Shown here piece by piece: positions 1-13,000 of a stretch of 64,000 nt of DNA. Under the pieces are notes generated by a model, which was given only the letters and a program-made list of their open reading frames with translations, was not told where the DNA came from and searched no databases. The translations under genes and the position numbers were made by a program. The stretch comes from Aptenodytes patagonicus (lineage: Eukaryota; Chordata; Aves; Sphenisciformes; Spheniscidae), in assembly GCF_965638725.1 (NCBI RefSeq), contig NC_134963.1, positions 2,797,501 through 2,861,500 of the forward strand, read 5' to 3'. How positions within the stretch are numbered: the first letter of the stretch is position 1; each line of letters begins with the position of its first letter.

Positions 1-560
1 CAACTACCTAACGAAAGGTTTGCAAAGGAAAGCAACAAGTCAGTCTCTTACAGTACTGGAGCAGACAGCGAGCTGTGATGGCTGAGGGCACCCTCCTGTC
101 TTTCTGAAAGGCAGCTAGCATGGCTGTGCACTGCTTGCCCCAGAGCAATGTCCACAAGCCATTTTGACAAGCCCTCCTGACCTCCAAGATGGGCCCCTTC
201 TATCAAAGGCAACGTCACTTAGAAATGACACGGTGGCTGAACCAGGGGCAGTACCCTCCCTCTCATCTCCCAGTCCTCACAAATGAGGCCAGGGACTCCA
301 AAAAACCACCCCAGAACTGGTACCTCATAAACACTCAGGAATCCAGCTCGAACCTGTACAAGGCAGCTGCTCCCACACCCGCAGGTGTCACCTCACCAGG
401 GACAGAAGCTCTAGGTCTTGGTGCTCTCTCTAGAACACCACCCTCCCTTTGCCCTGAAAACCTCCGAGCGTGAAATTTTAGTCCTGGAGAAGGTGAGCAC
501 ATGAGGTTGTGCGTGCCATCGGGTAACTGACAGGAGGAACTTTTCAGTTCTGTAGCTTAC
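1..560 (-). other. NOC4L: NOC4L intron 4 (partial)
   Basis: This stretch follows the exon 4 donor (GTAAGC on the minus strand at 555-560). It shows no exon matching the next NOC4L block (the segment that in human contains YLDYDD) and no recognisable repeat. The following exon must lie outside the window. Confidence 0.6.
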
Positions 561-1539
561 CTTAAGAAGTTCACGAGGAAAAGTTAAACTCCCCTTCCAC
601 TCTACTTTGATCAACGGATATTGTGCCTCCAACTCAACAAACTTCATGAGGGTGCAGAGTGACAGTTCCTTTAAAAGAAAACAACAGAAAAAAAAAACAC
701 CTCAACAAGGACACCAGGGGTCAGACCCAAAGGAGGCAACTTCTGAAGGAGGAAGAATGAACTAAGATGTTCTTCACTAAGAAAGCTGCGTGCCTGCTCC
801 TGGCAGGCTGGTGAGCAGAGGTGAGCCAGAGCACCAGCAACGTCTTACAGCACTGCCCGCCCTCCCACACTGAAATTATTAGAGTGATAATTGCTTCTGC
901 ATCGCAAGGGACCCCCACGTGAACTCGTGTCTCAGCAGCAGGCTCGGGACCTACCTTGACCTGGAAGGCATCGTGTCCCATCAGCTCCGCCAAGCAATCC
1001 ACGCAGTCGTTGTAGCGGTGCCTCATCCACATCTTGTATTTGTCCTCCGCGCTGTAGTTATCTGAAGGGTGAAACACAGACAGGTCTCGAAAGCTCAGAC
1101 CGGCCGGGACGAGCCCCAGGGAGACGCGACCCAGGCTCAGGGCCCTGCCTCTCCCGGGACAGGGCCGCAGGAGCCCCCCCGGCTCTCGACTCACCGGCGA
1201 GAGAGGCCTCCTCGGCGGGCAGCTGGCCCACGAACAGCTCCCTCCGCTCCAGCAGCGCCCCGAAGAGCCGGCTGCAGGTCCTGGCGGCGCAGAGGACCTC
1301 CTCCTCCTGGCCCTGGGGAAGAGCGCGTCTCTGAGGAGAGGGAGGCAGGGCGGCCCGGCGCGGCCCCGCTCCGAGCCGCGGCCCTCAGCCCCCAGCGCCG
1401 CCCGGCCTCGGCCCCCCCTCCCGCCCCGCGCCCCGGCCCGCACCGCCAGCAGCTCCAGGATCTCGAAGACGCGGTTGGCATTGCTGCGGCTCCCCAGCAC
1501 GGCTTCCAGGCAGGAGGCGAGCGCGGCGGCCCGCGCCAT
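561..1539 (-). CDS. NOC4L: NOC4L, nucleolar complex protein 4 homolog, 5' part (exons 1-4 of a longer gene)
   Basis: NOC4L (yeast Noc4/Utp19) is a nucleolar HEAT-like/CBF-domain protein that works with NOP14 in 40S subunit maturation and export. Four coding exons can be joined in frame: 1444-1539 (start ATG at 1539, 96 nt), 1195-1312, 955-1061 and 561-668, all with AG/GT borders. They give 143 residues; human NOC4L has 516, so the rest lies left of the window. Recognisable family segments are LEAVLGSRSNAN, TCSRLFGALLERRELFVGQL, MWMRHRYN, GHDAFQVK and FPRELLK. The start is chosen because the exon sits in a CpG island and its first residues align to the human N-terminus. I see no exon 5 between 1 and 560. 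Other frames across 720-1800 are long only because the DNA is GC-rich. Identification is firm; borders are within 1-2 bases. Confidence 0.93.
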
Positions 1540-1790
1540 GCTGCCGGCGGAAGGGCGGGCGGCGGGAGGAGGAGGGAGGATGAGGCGGAGCCGGCGGCGG
1601 CTCCGCCCGCAGGCGGGGCCGGGGCTCGGGGGCCGGGGCTCGGGGCTCGGTCCCGGCCGCCCGCTGCTGCGCCAAGGCGAGAACCGCGTCTTTGAGGAAA
1701 AACGGCCCGAGTCCCCCCTTCCGTGGGGCGGCGACCCCCGCCGGCAGCGCCCGCCCCCGCGCGTCAGAGAAGCCAGGGCAAGGCGGTGTT
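1000..1790 (-). promoter_or_regulatory. NOC4L: CpG-island promoter of NOC4L
   Basis: A dense run of CpG and GC-rich sequence surrounds the NOC4L start codon and exon 2 and stops abruptly at about 1790, where AT-rich EP400 3'UTR begins. No TATA box is seen upstream of 1539. The start site is inferred to lie between about 1545 and 1750. The island abuts the end of EP400, so NOC4L transcription would begin within about 250 bp of EP400 cleavage. Confidence 0.75.
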
Positions 1791-4038
1791 ATAAAAATGT
1801 ACACTTTATTACACCCTCAGGTAGGATACATCACTATTCCTTACAGTCCTACTGGATCAAGTACAAATGCTTATGTTCGTAAGTTATTTACAGGTTGACT
1901 TCCTAACACACTCCTGGGAGAAGGACACATCAAAAGGAAAAAAAGGAGAAAAAAGGTGATTTTTATCTTCATTAACTGACCTAAACAAGAAACAATTGCC
2001 TCTTTAGACACCAAATCAGACCAGCACAATGATGCAGTCAACAGCTTTCCCACTGTTGGAAGCGTTCCCCCACACACGACTTTCATGCACATAATAAGAG
2101 CTAAACATTTAAAAGTAAAACTGGGGCTAACTAAGCAATATTTTTGGATGAGCAACACTATACTGTACACAGTGTCAGTTATCCGTTACCATCGCATTTG
2201 CTTTGCATTTTAAACTATTCTGCTGCCAACACTACCAGCTTCGCGGCTAGTAATGAAGTTTAGCTAATGGCACAAACCAGTGGTTCCGCAGGGTCAGGGG
2301 AATGCTACTGCATGCACAAACAGCCTAAAAAAAAACCAACACCCCCGTAGTTGCAGACCTGAGGGTCCAAGAAAAAGAGGATGCAGGAGAAAAGAGGTAT
2401 AAAATAAAATTTAAAAAAAAAAAAAAAAATCACTGACCCAGTGTTTACATTCGTGATCGTAACAGCATGGGCTGTACCTATCCCACTTAAAATGGAGCAG
2501 CTGACTGGGTATTCTTTCTTGTTTAAGCCATTTGGATTGCTAGGTACCAATAGGTGTGTACATACAGAGATAAGAACAAAAGATACGCTCTCCTTGCCTT
2601 TAAATAGGCTCCCCTCCTGAAAGAGTAAAAAGATCACAGAATGGAAAAATAATTTTAAAACCATCTCAGAAAAGGAATGTTATAATTTTGTCTGAATTTT
2701 ACACGTCGTGCAGTTTTATGGCCAAAGTAAAATAAACCCATTCAAGCCACCAAGAGCTTTTTGATTCCTCACTCGGTGCTGTTTGCAAACAGAGTCTGTT
2801 TTTCATTTTATGCAAGAAAAGTAAAGAAAACCCCCACAGTTCTATGCAGCTTTTTGCTTGGGTGTTTTTTGTTTGTTTGTTTTTCATAACAGTAAGGCAA
2901 ACTGATTTGGAGGAAGAGGCCACGCTCTATTCGCATCCAAAATACCCACCTGAAGATACATTCATCATTAGCTTTAGTAAAAGAATAGTACAAAAGTTAG
3001 ATCTTACTCTTTACACAGTTGAAGAATTAGTCTTAGATTTAATTTCACTATTCTCCCCTTCCCCCAGCCCCCCACCCCCCCCCCCGAGCTGAAAGCTGAG
3101 TAGAAAGTACTGAACATTTAAACATGTTGCAAGAGCAGAATGAAACTGAGAGATTAAATTTTATCAGTTGGAGAGTTTCCTTGACGGAAGTCCCATGAGA
3201 AACAGCTATGGATCATTTGTTTAGCTGTATCCACCGAACAATTCTTTTACAAAAAAAATGGGCTACACTTTAATACACATCTACTATCAACACAGTATTT
3301 ACCCAGTTCATGCCTAAAATATCCATTATCTTAAAGTGAAATATGATAATGAGCGCACAGGTTGGGTGATTCAGTAAACTGTACACAAAACTACTAACAA
3401 ACATTTTAAAAGACTTACAAAAATGGATAATGAAACTTTTTTTCCTTTATAATTACATATACTTACAGGTTTTCACATTTATTGGCTAAACTTTGCAGGG
3501 AGCACTTCAAATATAAGTTAGATCTTCCAGAGGTTATTTACCTCAAGCGAGAACAACACGCAGCTTTTATACAGATGGAAAATACTTTGCTATATTAGCC
3601 ACACTTGGTTCTTTGAATGGCTTCACCGTGGATATTGAGCGCACATCCAAACTATAGCAAAGAACTGCATATTCCCATGGGCAGTTTATGGTATACTAAC
3701 ATAGATGAATTTTACCGACATTTATGGCATATTACCATTTTACTTCTGTGAAGCTGGGCAGAATTTAAACGTAAGTAATGTTTGCTTTATCTGGTTTCAA
3801 TGAGCACAGAGAACACTGGCAGAATACATCCTGTACAGATTTTGAGTGCTAAACAGTTGCTAATACGCTGAAGTTATGTGAGAGTTTCCATGTTTAAATG
3901 TTCACCAGCAAAACCCTTCCGCTAAGAAAAAAAATATAGAGGTGGTTTGTCTTCATTTGGATGTCTGGAGTAGCTTCTCACTTGGCTTAGCAAACAAGAA
4001 ATGCTGTGTTTCCCTGTTATTGCGTTTTAATCATTAGT
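1790..4038 (-). other. EP400: EP400 3' untranslated region
   Basis: About 2.2 kb of mostly AT-rich sequence follows the EP400 TGA stop and runs to the poly(A) signal, with no splice sites or coding similarity. It contains a poly(U) run in the transcript (2413-2429) and a guanine-rich block (plus-strand C runs at 3055-3085). The frames that are open here are short and match nothing I know. Confidence 0.75.
1805..1810 (-). terminator. EP400: EP400 polyadenylation signal AATAAA
   Basis: TTTATT on the plus strand reads AATAAA in the EP400 direction. It is the last canonical hexamer before the sequence switches to the NOC4L CpG island. Cleavage is expected at about 1775-1795. Another hexamer at 3478-3483 could give a shorter 3'UTR. 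Confidence 0.7.
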
Positions 4039-7000
4039 TCAACTTGGTTTAGTAGGTGCCTTTAATCTGACAGTAGGCGTCCTCATTTGTACTTTTGCTT
4101 GCTGATTCTGGGCTTCAGATGTTGCTGGTGTCTGGGCTGGATTCTGTACACCTGGAGCCTGAATCTGGGGAGATGCTGTTGTCACGACTTGCTGTTGTAT
4201 CAGTTTCTGCTGGACGACCTGAGCAGTAGCGGTCGTTGCAGGAATCACCTGAACCTGCTGTTGACCTGCTGTCGTCTGAGAAAGAGTCACAGTTTGGGGT
4301 TGAGCTTGTACCTAGACATTAGGATGACAAGCCAATTACAAAAGAATAGTTTGGCATTGAACTGACATTCATTAAATTTCCACTCTGCAGAAGGCATCTT
4401 ACTTATACAGGCATTTAGTCTCTTGACTGACAAGCACCTTGGGCAAAGTAGGAAGGCTGGGAAGGATTCTGGGAACATAGGCTCTGTGGTTTCAGTGGGA
4501 AACAACGTTCTGTCACATTTTCTAGAGCCTTATAAATCAGAACTAAGAGCCAAGATGCCTGGAACTCGGATCTCTGCAGCGCAAATCAAAGGATATTCCC
4601 CCAGATCCTTTACAGAAGATAAAAGGGAGGTAAAAAAACCCCACTGGATAAACAGGAAAATTCCTGTACTACAGAAGCGAAGGAACAGGGAAAAGAACAG
4701 AGGGATAGATGGAGGATCAAAGAAGGGAAAATGCCCACTCTGCACCCATATTGTGACAATAAATACAGCCACTGAGGCTTCCTACCCGTCTCTGACATTA
4801 CCCTTTCAGACTACAGCTGCCAGTCTCTGTTGCCAATTTAGGGTAGAACAGTTTGAACTTCATCCAGATATCTAATTTTCATAGCTCTACCCAGAGCGAG
4901 GGAGAAAAAAAGTCAAATGTTTCCTTGTTCAGAGGACAAGGTAATGAAAATGGAGCAGCTTCAGCTGCCTTTGCCAGACGCAGAAGCCACATGAAGCTGC
5001 AAGGGCTTCTCCAGGGGAAAGTTAACTCTTGACCGATCCAAGAGAAATCCACGGGGAAGCATTAAAAATGCAGGTAAAAAGAATGCCACATATACATCAA
5101 GACCACAGTGCTAAAAATACTTAGCGTGGCCTAGTCCTGCTGCCACTGGTGTTTGTGGGAAGGCAGTTGTTTATTTGTCTTTTTACCACGGACTTCAACA
5201 GTCCCAGAGTTATGCCAACATCAATGACTTTTGAAAATCTGGCTTTTAATGGCCCTTGAAAAATTATCTAGGAGCTCTTACTGACTGCAAAGGACAACTC
5301 AACTTGTGTTGACTGATGAGGTTTCTACTCCCTGCTGTCTACCTTGCCCTTGAAGCATTCGCATCTGAGGTTGTTATCAAGTCAGCTTACACCACTTTAT
5401 CATCGTTTTAAGATAAAGAGTCACAGATTTTATTCTGCACTAAAACAATGCACTATAAACTGTGACAGATTAAGAGCCGATTGGCTCAGATTTTTGTGCA
5501 CTGAAGGCAATAACTTCATCCACTGTCCAAAGTTAAATCATTCCTGCCAATCAACAGCATAAGTTATGCCTGTTGCTAATGGTCCGAATGACATTGTTCT
5601 AAACAGTGTAAATAAACTGCCTGGTGGTCAGGGGAGGGAAGACCAAACTGTTTGACCTTCTCTTGCCCTAGTCCCGTCTGTTATCACACCACACGTAGAA
5701 CTGATACCACACCATCCTGACTTTTACAAAGCACTTGGCGCAGCTTCATGAACTAGAACAAAATGATTTGTCCCGAATTTTGTAGAACAAACTCAGATAG
5801 CGCTCATTAGTTCAATTATTTGCTATCTTGACTATATATCAGAAGAAACCATTTTTTTAAAGTTCTTTCAGCTCTAGAAAATATTTTTAATAATCTGTTT
5901 TGCAGCTTATCTACAGTGATGAACAAACATTGCTCCATCTACCAAAGTTTTAGACCAGAGAATACACAGCAGCTGACTCAGTATTCACGATTCATTTTTA
6001 TAGAAGAGAACTTGCCATATCCCTCAAAAATACTGCCTATGCCACACATAAGGTGAAAAATACACATATTCCAAATAAATGAGCTTTCAATAGGATCGTG
6101 TTTCTAGTGCTGTATCTGACAAGCGCAAAACCTACCTGTTGGGAAACTGAAACCATCTGTTGAATGTTGGCAACAGTAGCCTGTTGCTGGACCACTTGTG
6201 GAAGTTTTGCAACCTTTAGTGACATGAAATAAAGAAAGATTTGGACAAAATAAGGAATTGCTAATAGCAGCAACACAGCATACCTATCAAAACTGCTACC
6301 TTTCTGAAGTCCTGTTCATGTTAAGTTGCAGCTTGGCATTGTCAGCGATACTGAACTTTTGTAAAAAGAAACTTTAGATCAGTGTATTGAAGAACTTAGA
6401 TAGGAGGGCAAGAGGAAAAGTAGTATTTTCAAATTTAACTGCAACATACTCGTTTCCTCCTAACTATACATAAAATTGAAGGAAGCACAGAAGTTCTAAT
6501 GGGCTACATTATCTTAGATATACTTTTGAAAGACTAAGGCTTCCAATTCCTAACCCCCCTCTTTTTCCTTGGTTAGACTGATCCAGTTATGCAGAAAAGG
6601 CAGCAACTGTCACCCACTCTTGGCTATCAGAGATTAGGCTGGGAGGTAGCAACAGCAAACAGGAAGAACTCTGGCTGAATTTTCCTTAGTAAATACAGTA
6701 CGGAATCCCTTGCTTAATAAAAAGGAGTGCCAATGTATTTCTTTCAAAGAGGAAAGGTGAACTGGTGGCTTAGTTCCTCTGACCTACTACAAGGCCGCAT
6801 CTTCAGCACCACTTACTTTTGTTACTAAGTCAATTTAAACAAGTCTGTGACTAGAATTAACAAGAGTGGGTGCTAAAATGCTACATCACCTGCCATCTTT
6901 ACAATTCTCCAGTCATCATAGAATTTAAAGGTGTAAACCTGTGTTACCTGTACCTGAATCTGGGCCTGCACTTGCTGGGTTCCACCTGGTTTCTGGGTTT

Positions 7001-10000
7001 GGGAAATTGGAGTTGTTAAGAACTGTGTTTTAATGGCAGGCTGCGTAGTATAAGTTACTTTCTGTTGCTGCGACGTCTGCTGTTGGGTTTGGACTGTAAC
7101 CTGTTGAGCATTTATCTGCAGAAGAGAAAACAGCATCAATGACTACAAAATATATGTGTATTTTAAAGAATAGGTACGTAGCTAACAAGATTAATTACAT
7201 TTAATTATGGAAACAAAATCCTCCCAGGATTAGTAATAGCAAAACGAGCGCTAGGAGAAAGCTTTCACGCACTTATACAAATATTCCGAATCACTTAAAG
7301 TATTTACTGAAAAGGTTCTCTTACACACATGCACACATACGCACACTTCATACGGTAACGCACTTCCAAAAAACCACATTGGTGGCTGACTGACAGCAAA
7401 GCTCATGAGAACATGACATTTCAAGAAAAGTATATTTTGCACAAATTATATTGTAAACAGTGAAAATATTTGGGAATTTTCCACATTTGGTTACATTAGA
7501 AGTGACTAAAGAGAACCTTAATCTTTGTTACTTAAAAAAGAAAACCCAGTTTGGGGCACGGGAAATCACACCAACAACAGCCTTCTTGAAAAAACTGTTA
7601 AGCACCTGACAAGGCAGACGAGAACCCGTTCTCTCTAGATACACTTAAGATTCACCCCTAGAAATACTGACGGACTCTCTAGGGGTGTCCTCGTAGTTCA
7701 GAGCTGAAGCTTTACAACCACAGAAGCATTACATAACTCAAAGGGAGAGCAAACGACAAGTACCTTTTGCTGCACCGTAGCTTGACCCTGTGCAACCTGA
7801 GGCTGGATAGCTTTCTGTTGCTGTGCTGCTTGATGATGCTTGAGTTTTAGAAGCTGCTGGACATGCAGTGGCTGTGCAACTACCGTCTGGCCTCCTGAAA
7901 ATTACAAAAATAATTAGAACTGTAAAAGTCTTCATTTTATTGCTTTGTCCCAGTAATCACAGCTTGCAAACACAGATTGTGCTTTTTATAGACTTATACA
8001 TCTGCATAGCTTTGAGCACTAATAACCCACTGGTTTTAATGGGAATAAGACATATGATTTTGACAGTGGAGAAGAAAACATTCTGTTATCTAAGGGCAGG
8101 AGTAAGCTACTTTGTGTTCTAACAATAATCTTCCTACAGGAAAAATTCTGTCCGCAGTACAGGAGACAGTTATGAAATACAAGTTCTCCTGATTCCATTT
8201 TGCTTAAAAAAAAAAAAAAAAAAAAAAAGATGAAACTACTATGTCTTTATTTTTAAAACTGTATCTGCTCGCCTACTCTCATGCACAGATTTTTAAAAAA
8301 ACAAAAACCCAAAACCAACCACATCTGGCTGAAGAATCACGCTAACCTCTAGACTAAATGGAATGAGCTCAACTCTCTTACCTCATTTTAGAAACAAACT
8401 GGAATGCAACCTCTATCACTTTAGTTTTTAAAAAGTGTAAGTGTCCCACAGAAGACATTATTTGAAACGTCCGACCTTTAAAAAAGTGGGATTTAATATT
8501 TTATTATGTTTTAGCAAGTCTGTTGACATACCTGCTGCTTTCTGTGGCTGCCCAATGGCAACACTAATGCCTGCAACAGTAACGGGGAGTGTAGTGACTC
8601 CTGCAGATGACACAACGGCGGCTGGAACCGACACTACTGGAGGCTTTGCCAAAGCAACCTGTGCTGCTTGCGGAGTTTGGGCCTGGATCTGTCCTTGTGC
8701 TTGAAGCTGGGAAGCAGGAACACGAGTCTAAGCAGTAAGGAATGAAGATTATTGTACTGGCACAAAATATATTTGCTGCATATAACAGGTCATTATAAAG
8801 TGATAGTTGTAAATGTTTCTAAATATAATTGCTCCTTTACAGTAATACAATTCAGAGACGGTATCAGTGGGTAAGTGCAATTTAAAGCTATTTATGTTAC
8901 AGCTGTATCTTTGTATTGCCTCAGTAATGCCAAAGGGCACTTGTGTGCGTGAACGACTGGCATCCAGTTCGTTTAAACCAGCAAACAGAGTAAGGTGTTT
9001 AAGACTGTTTTTGCAAAGTCAAAGACAACTTACAAGACGAGCAACTTGAAGGTTTGTCACAGTCGTGCCTGTGAGAACTGCGCCAGGACGAGGTGCTGTA
9101 ACAGCAGTGAGTTGTTGAGTTTGCTGTTGCTGTTGCACTTGTACTTGTGCTGTTTGCTGTTGTGCCCCTTGCTGTGTCTGCTGCGCTGCCTGCTGCTGGG
9201 GAAGCTGCAGTTTCTGCTTCTGCAACTTGATCAGCTGCTCCTGCAAAAATCAAACACTTCCATCATTTCCCATCTTTTACTTGACTACAGGAAAAAAATG
9301 GAGATGAATCTGGAGCTTTAAAGGAGCAACATTCTATGCCAGACTTCAGTTAAGATCAAAGAGCTAAGAATGCAACTCCTTTACGCGATGGGTTGCCAAT
9401 GAATAAGTAACAGTAAGTGCTTTACATCCTGACCTACTGCGATAGTGGTACTGTTTGAAATGGCTGTCAGCCTCACTGCCTTCGTGAAATTTTAGTAGGA
9501 TCAAATTTAATAAAGAGCTGCATTTCACTCTAGCTCAAGAAAACAGGATACAACACGCACTGCTAATGATGCTTACAATAACGATGAGAGTAACATGTCA
9601 CATCACTTCAGAAGCATTTCCTCACCTGTGACAATTTCCCTACAGTTTTTATTTGAGCTGGAGACTGGGCTTGTGCCTGAGCCTGAATCTGTGGGACCTG
9701 CACCTGAGCAGCCTGCTGCTGCTGTTGCCTCAGAAGCTGGAAGTGAGCTGGGGTGATTGTTTTGCCGGAGAGCTGGACTGTTGGTGTAGCTGTGAATAAA
9801 GAAAAAACAAAATGCTCTGAAGAAAGATTTTCAACATTCAATTTAATTCATTGATTTCACCTGAAAAGCCAAGCTGCTAAATGCATATTTTTCTGCTCCA
9901 GCACAGTTTCTGGACTAACTACAAATAACAACACATTAGCATAAGCATGATGTAAAAGCAGAGTAAATAATAAAATATATGCTCCTTTGTTCACAATGGT

Positions 10001-13000
10001 TTTTGAACCATTGAGACAGTCAATTCTAATATTTTACTGCTAGATTATTAATAATCTTTTTTAATTGTAACACCTAGGGGCCAAGCAGCTCTCTACTGCA
10101 ACACTTTATCCAGAAATACTGGAGAAAAATGTAATCTGAGCACCAACAATAAAGCAAGTTAAAAATCATAGCACTGTTTAATTGTGCTGCCAACAAATCC
10201 AGATTTTCAATATTGTAGGGCTATGGCGGTCAAGCAACCTACAGAAATTCCGGGGCCCTTTATGTACCCTCAGAAAAAATCCCTAAACACGATTATTACC
10301 TGGTGTAACTTGAGTCACCAAAGATCTTGTCTGGGTCTGCACGGGTGTTAAGTTTGTAGTTACCACTGCTGATGCTGTCACTGATGTTACTGCACGAACT
10401 CCCTGGGTAGATGCTATGGTCACCAGTTCAGTGGAAGCAGCAGGTGCTGCTGCAGTTCGCTGCTGGGTATGTACCACTTGTGCGGTTGCAGTGCCTCCCG
10501 AAGTCTGAAAAGGAACAAAGTCGTTACTTCTCACAGTTCCCATACCCCACAGAAAGCTATGGAACCTTACGGAAATGGACTACACAATTTTAGAAAGAAA
10601 CATCAAAAATGCAAAAGTAATGCAAAAGCAAAGAAGGTCCAAGTCTTTTGGACACATCTGTCTGTTCGGATGTGTCTCGTAATCAGCATCTGGTTAAATC
10701 TTTTTCAAACAGGCTGATCACCAAACCCTTAACTACATTACAGAAATTTGATTTTACTACCTTTCAATTTTTTGCTTTATCTTCCACAGTCTTAAACCAT
10801 TAAAATAATACTAAAGATCATAATTAACAAAGTGCAAAACAGTTACAGGTTGGAAATGATAACAACATAATACGTTGCCTATGGCAGCACTCGTCTACGA
10901 ACTATTTTAACAGTAGTACCTATTAGGCACTTTTTTCTGATAAACTGTTCCAGTGTGTTCTGATATTTTGGTAAGGGAGAAGGGTTTGATACAGAATCAC
11001 ATGATGCACATGAAATCTGCAAGAAGCAGTTTCTGATAACATGGAAAGCTAAAGAAGAAAACAGATATGCTGATAAAACATGCAACCAAGATCAGTCCAG
11101 GGACACAACTAGTGATGCAGTCTACTCACAGTCAACGTTCCAGGTATAACAGGTGAAGCCAGACGTTTATTGATGGGCTGAAATGTAGCAGCAGGGACTC
11201 CAGCAACGGTATTCACTATGACATTTCCACTCACTGTAGCTAAAAGCAAGCCAGGATTAAATGTGAGATTCTAAAAATGAAAATCCAAATGTCCTATCAT
11301 CGCCAATGCCTAATTATAAAGTCTTCTTACCAGTCTGTATACTTGTCCCCGTAACTGCTGTTTTGATTGTGCCCGCCTATTTAGAAGACAATTGAGGTTA
11401 ACAGTTCAGAAAAACAATAAAACTGAATATAGCTCTTACGCTACTATGCTGTTTAACACAATGCTGTATTCCAGAAGTTGACAAAATAAGAAAAATGCAA
11501 TAAAATGCACAGATACTTCTGCAGTTGTTCATTCATTTTACGTATCAACAACAACTGATGTATATATTAGGGTTCTGCCGTACTAACTAGCAATTGGAGA
11601 CGAGTCAAATGTCTGGTAAATACTGGTCGTTTGACATCCTTGTTAGCAGAAGGGAGCAATACATTACTCTGGCACGCCACAGACAACCACTTACACACGA
11701 ACATCACTGAGCAGTAGATACACAGCAATACTTATGGGTCAGAACCCATCCTCTGTCTCTTTCTGTAAAAGCTGTAGTATTCTGGCCCTTCAACAAGCAA
11801 AATAAAATCACCACTGCCTGCACACATTAGTATGCAAACTGGACTGGCTCTAAAAGCAAAAGCCCCAGACCTGTCATCAGACTCATTAAAACAGACTCTA
11901 GATTTAAGGAAGCCATGAAAACTTTGCAGAGGTTTGCAATAAAACAACCATGATAGGTCCTGTAGGATGCAACATTCCACTTGTCTTGCAAAGGTTAATA
12001 AAGCTTTGGTTTTTAAGCTACTTTAACAGAGTAGCTCTTACAGCTACATTCTCTTTATTGTCCAAGTTCTCTGTATAACACTGTTCACTGACTCTGTAAA
12101 TGTATTTGCTCAGACTTTGACTAAATTAAATTAAAGTTTAAACTGAAAAAGGCAAAAAAATCTTTGCAGAGGATATGGTGTTTTTCCACCTCAGAATGCC
12201 AAGACCTATTGCTATAATGGTACGAATACAGTCTTAATAAATGAGCAAAAAAGAAGATACCCAGCATACTCGGGGGGAAAAAAAAAAAAAGAAAAAAAAA
12301 AGGAGAAAAATAGTTTTTACCTCACTACACTGACCTAAAATTCTCACTTTCCAGAGAAAATAAAACCACGCAAATATGGTACACACAGAAGAACTGAAGT
12401 TACTACATCAGAGGCACCAAGCCCTCCCTTTCTTACCAATACTGCTGTGTTGGCCACAGTAGTTACTGCAGTCTGCACTACTGCCTGCGGCTGCTGAACT
12501 ACCTGTGCCTGAGCCTGCGGCTGAGGTTGGGCTTGTGCTTGCTGTACAGCTGGTTGCTGAGCTTGCTGCTGGCCAGCTTGCTGCTGCTGAGACTGTGGAC
12601 CTGTCTGCTGCTGTGCCCTCTGCTGTTCAGCCAAAGCCTAGGAAATCAAAGTGTGAGCTTCATCGTCTTCAAAACAGTGCATGTAACAATCAGGATGTAT
12701 TTTTTTAAAAACAAAACCAAACGACAAACAAAACCCCTTTAATTCTAAGCATGTAATATATATGTGTGTGCAGAGACAGCATACAAAGCTGTCTTCACTG
12801 TAACTATAACTACAAGTTACATGACCTAACTAGTTTCAAACTACAAGCTATAGCAAAGCACAACAAGCAATTTGCCAACAATAAGCAAGGACAAGTATCT
12901 CTTTCTGAATAACATAAGAAAGGAGGCTACAGAAGGGTCAAGAATAAAACAAGATTTTTACATGGTTTTAGTACGTTTTCCAAAAAGATGCTTCTAAACA

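Noticed and set aside
721-1804. Long open frames on both strands around the NOC4L promoter (up to 272 codons)
   Set aside because: They read through real NOC4L exons and introns or exist because CpG-rich DNA lacks stops. Only the spliced NOC4L frame has family similarity.
4423-4875. 150-codon plus-strand frame in EP400 intron 54
   Set aside because: Isolated, antisense, low similarity to anything known. The longest chance frame in an AT-rich intron is not far below this.
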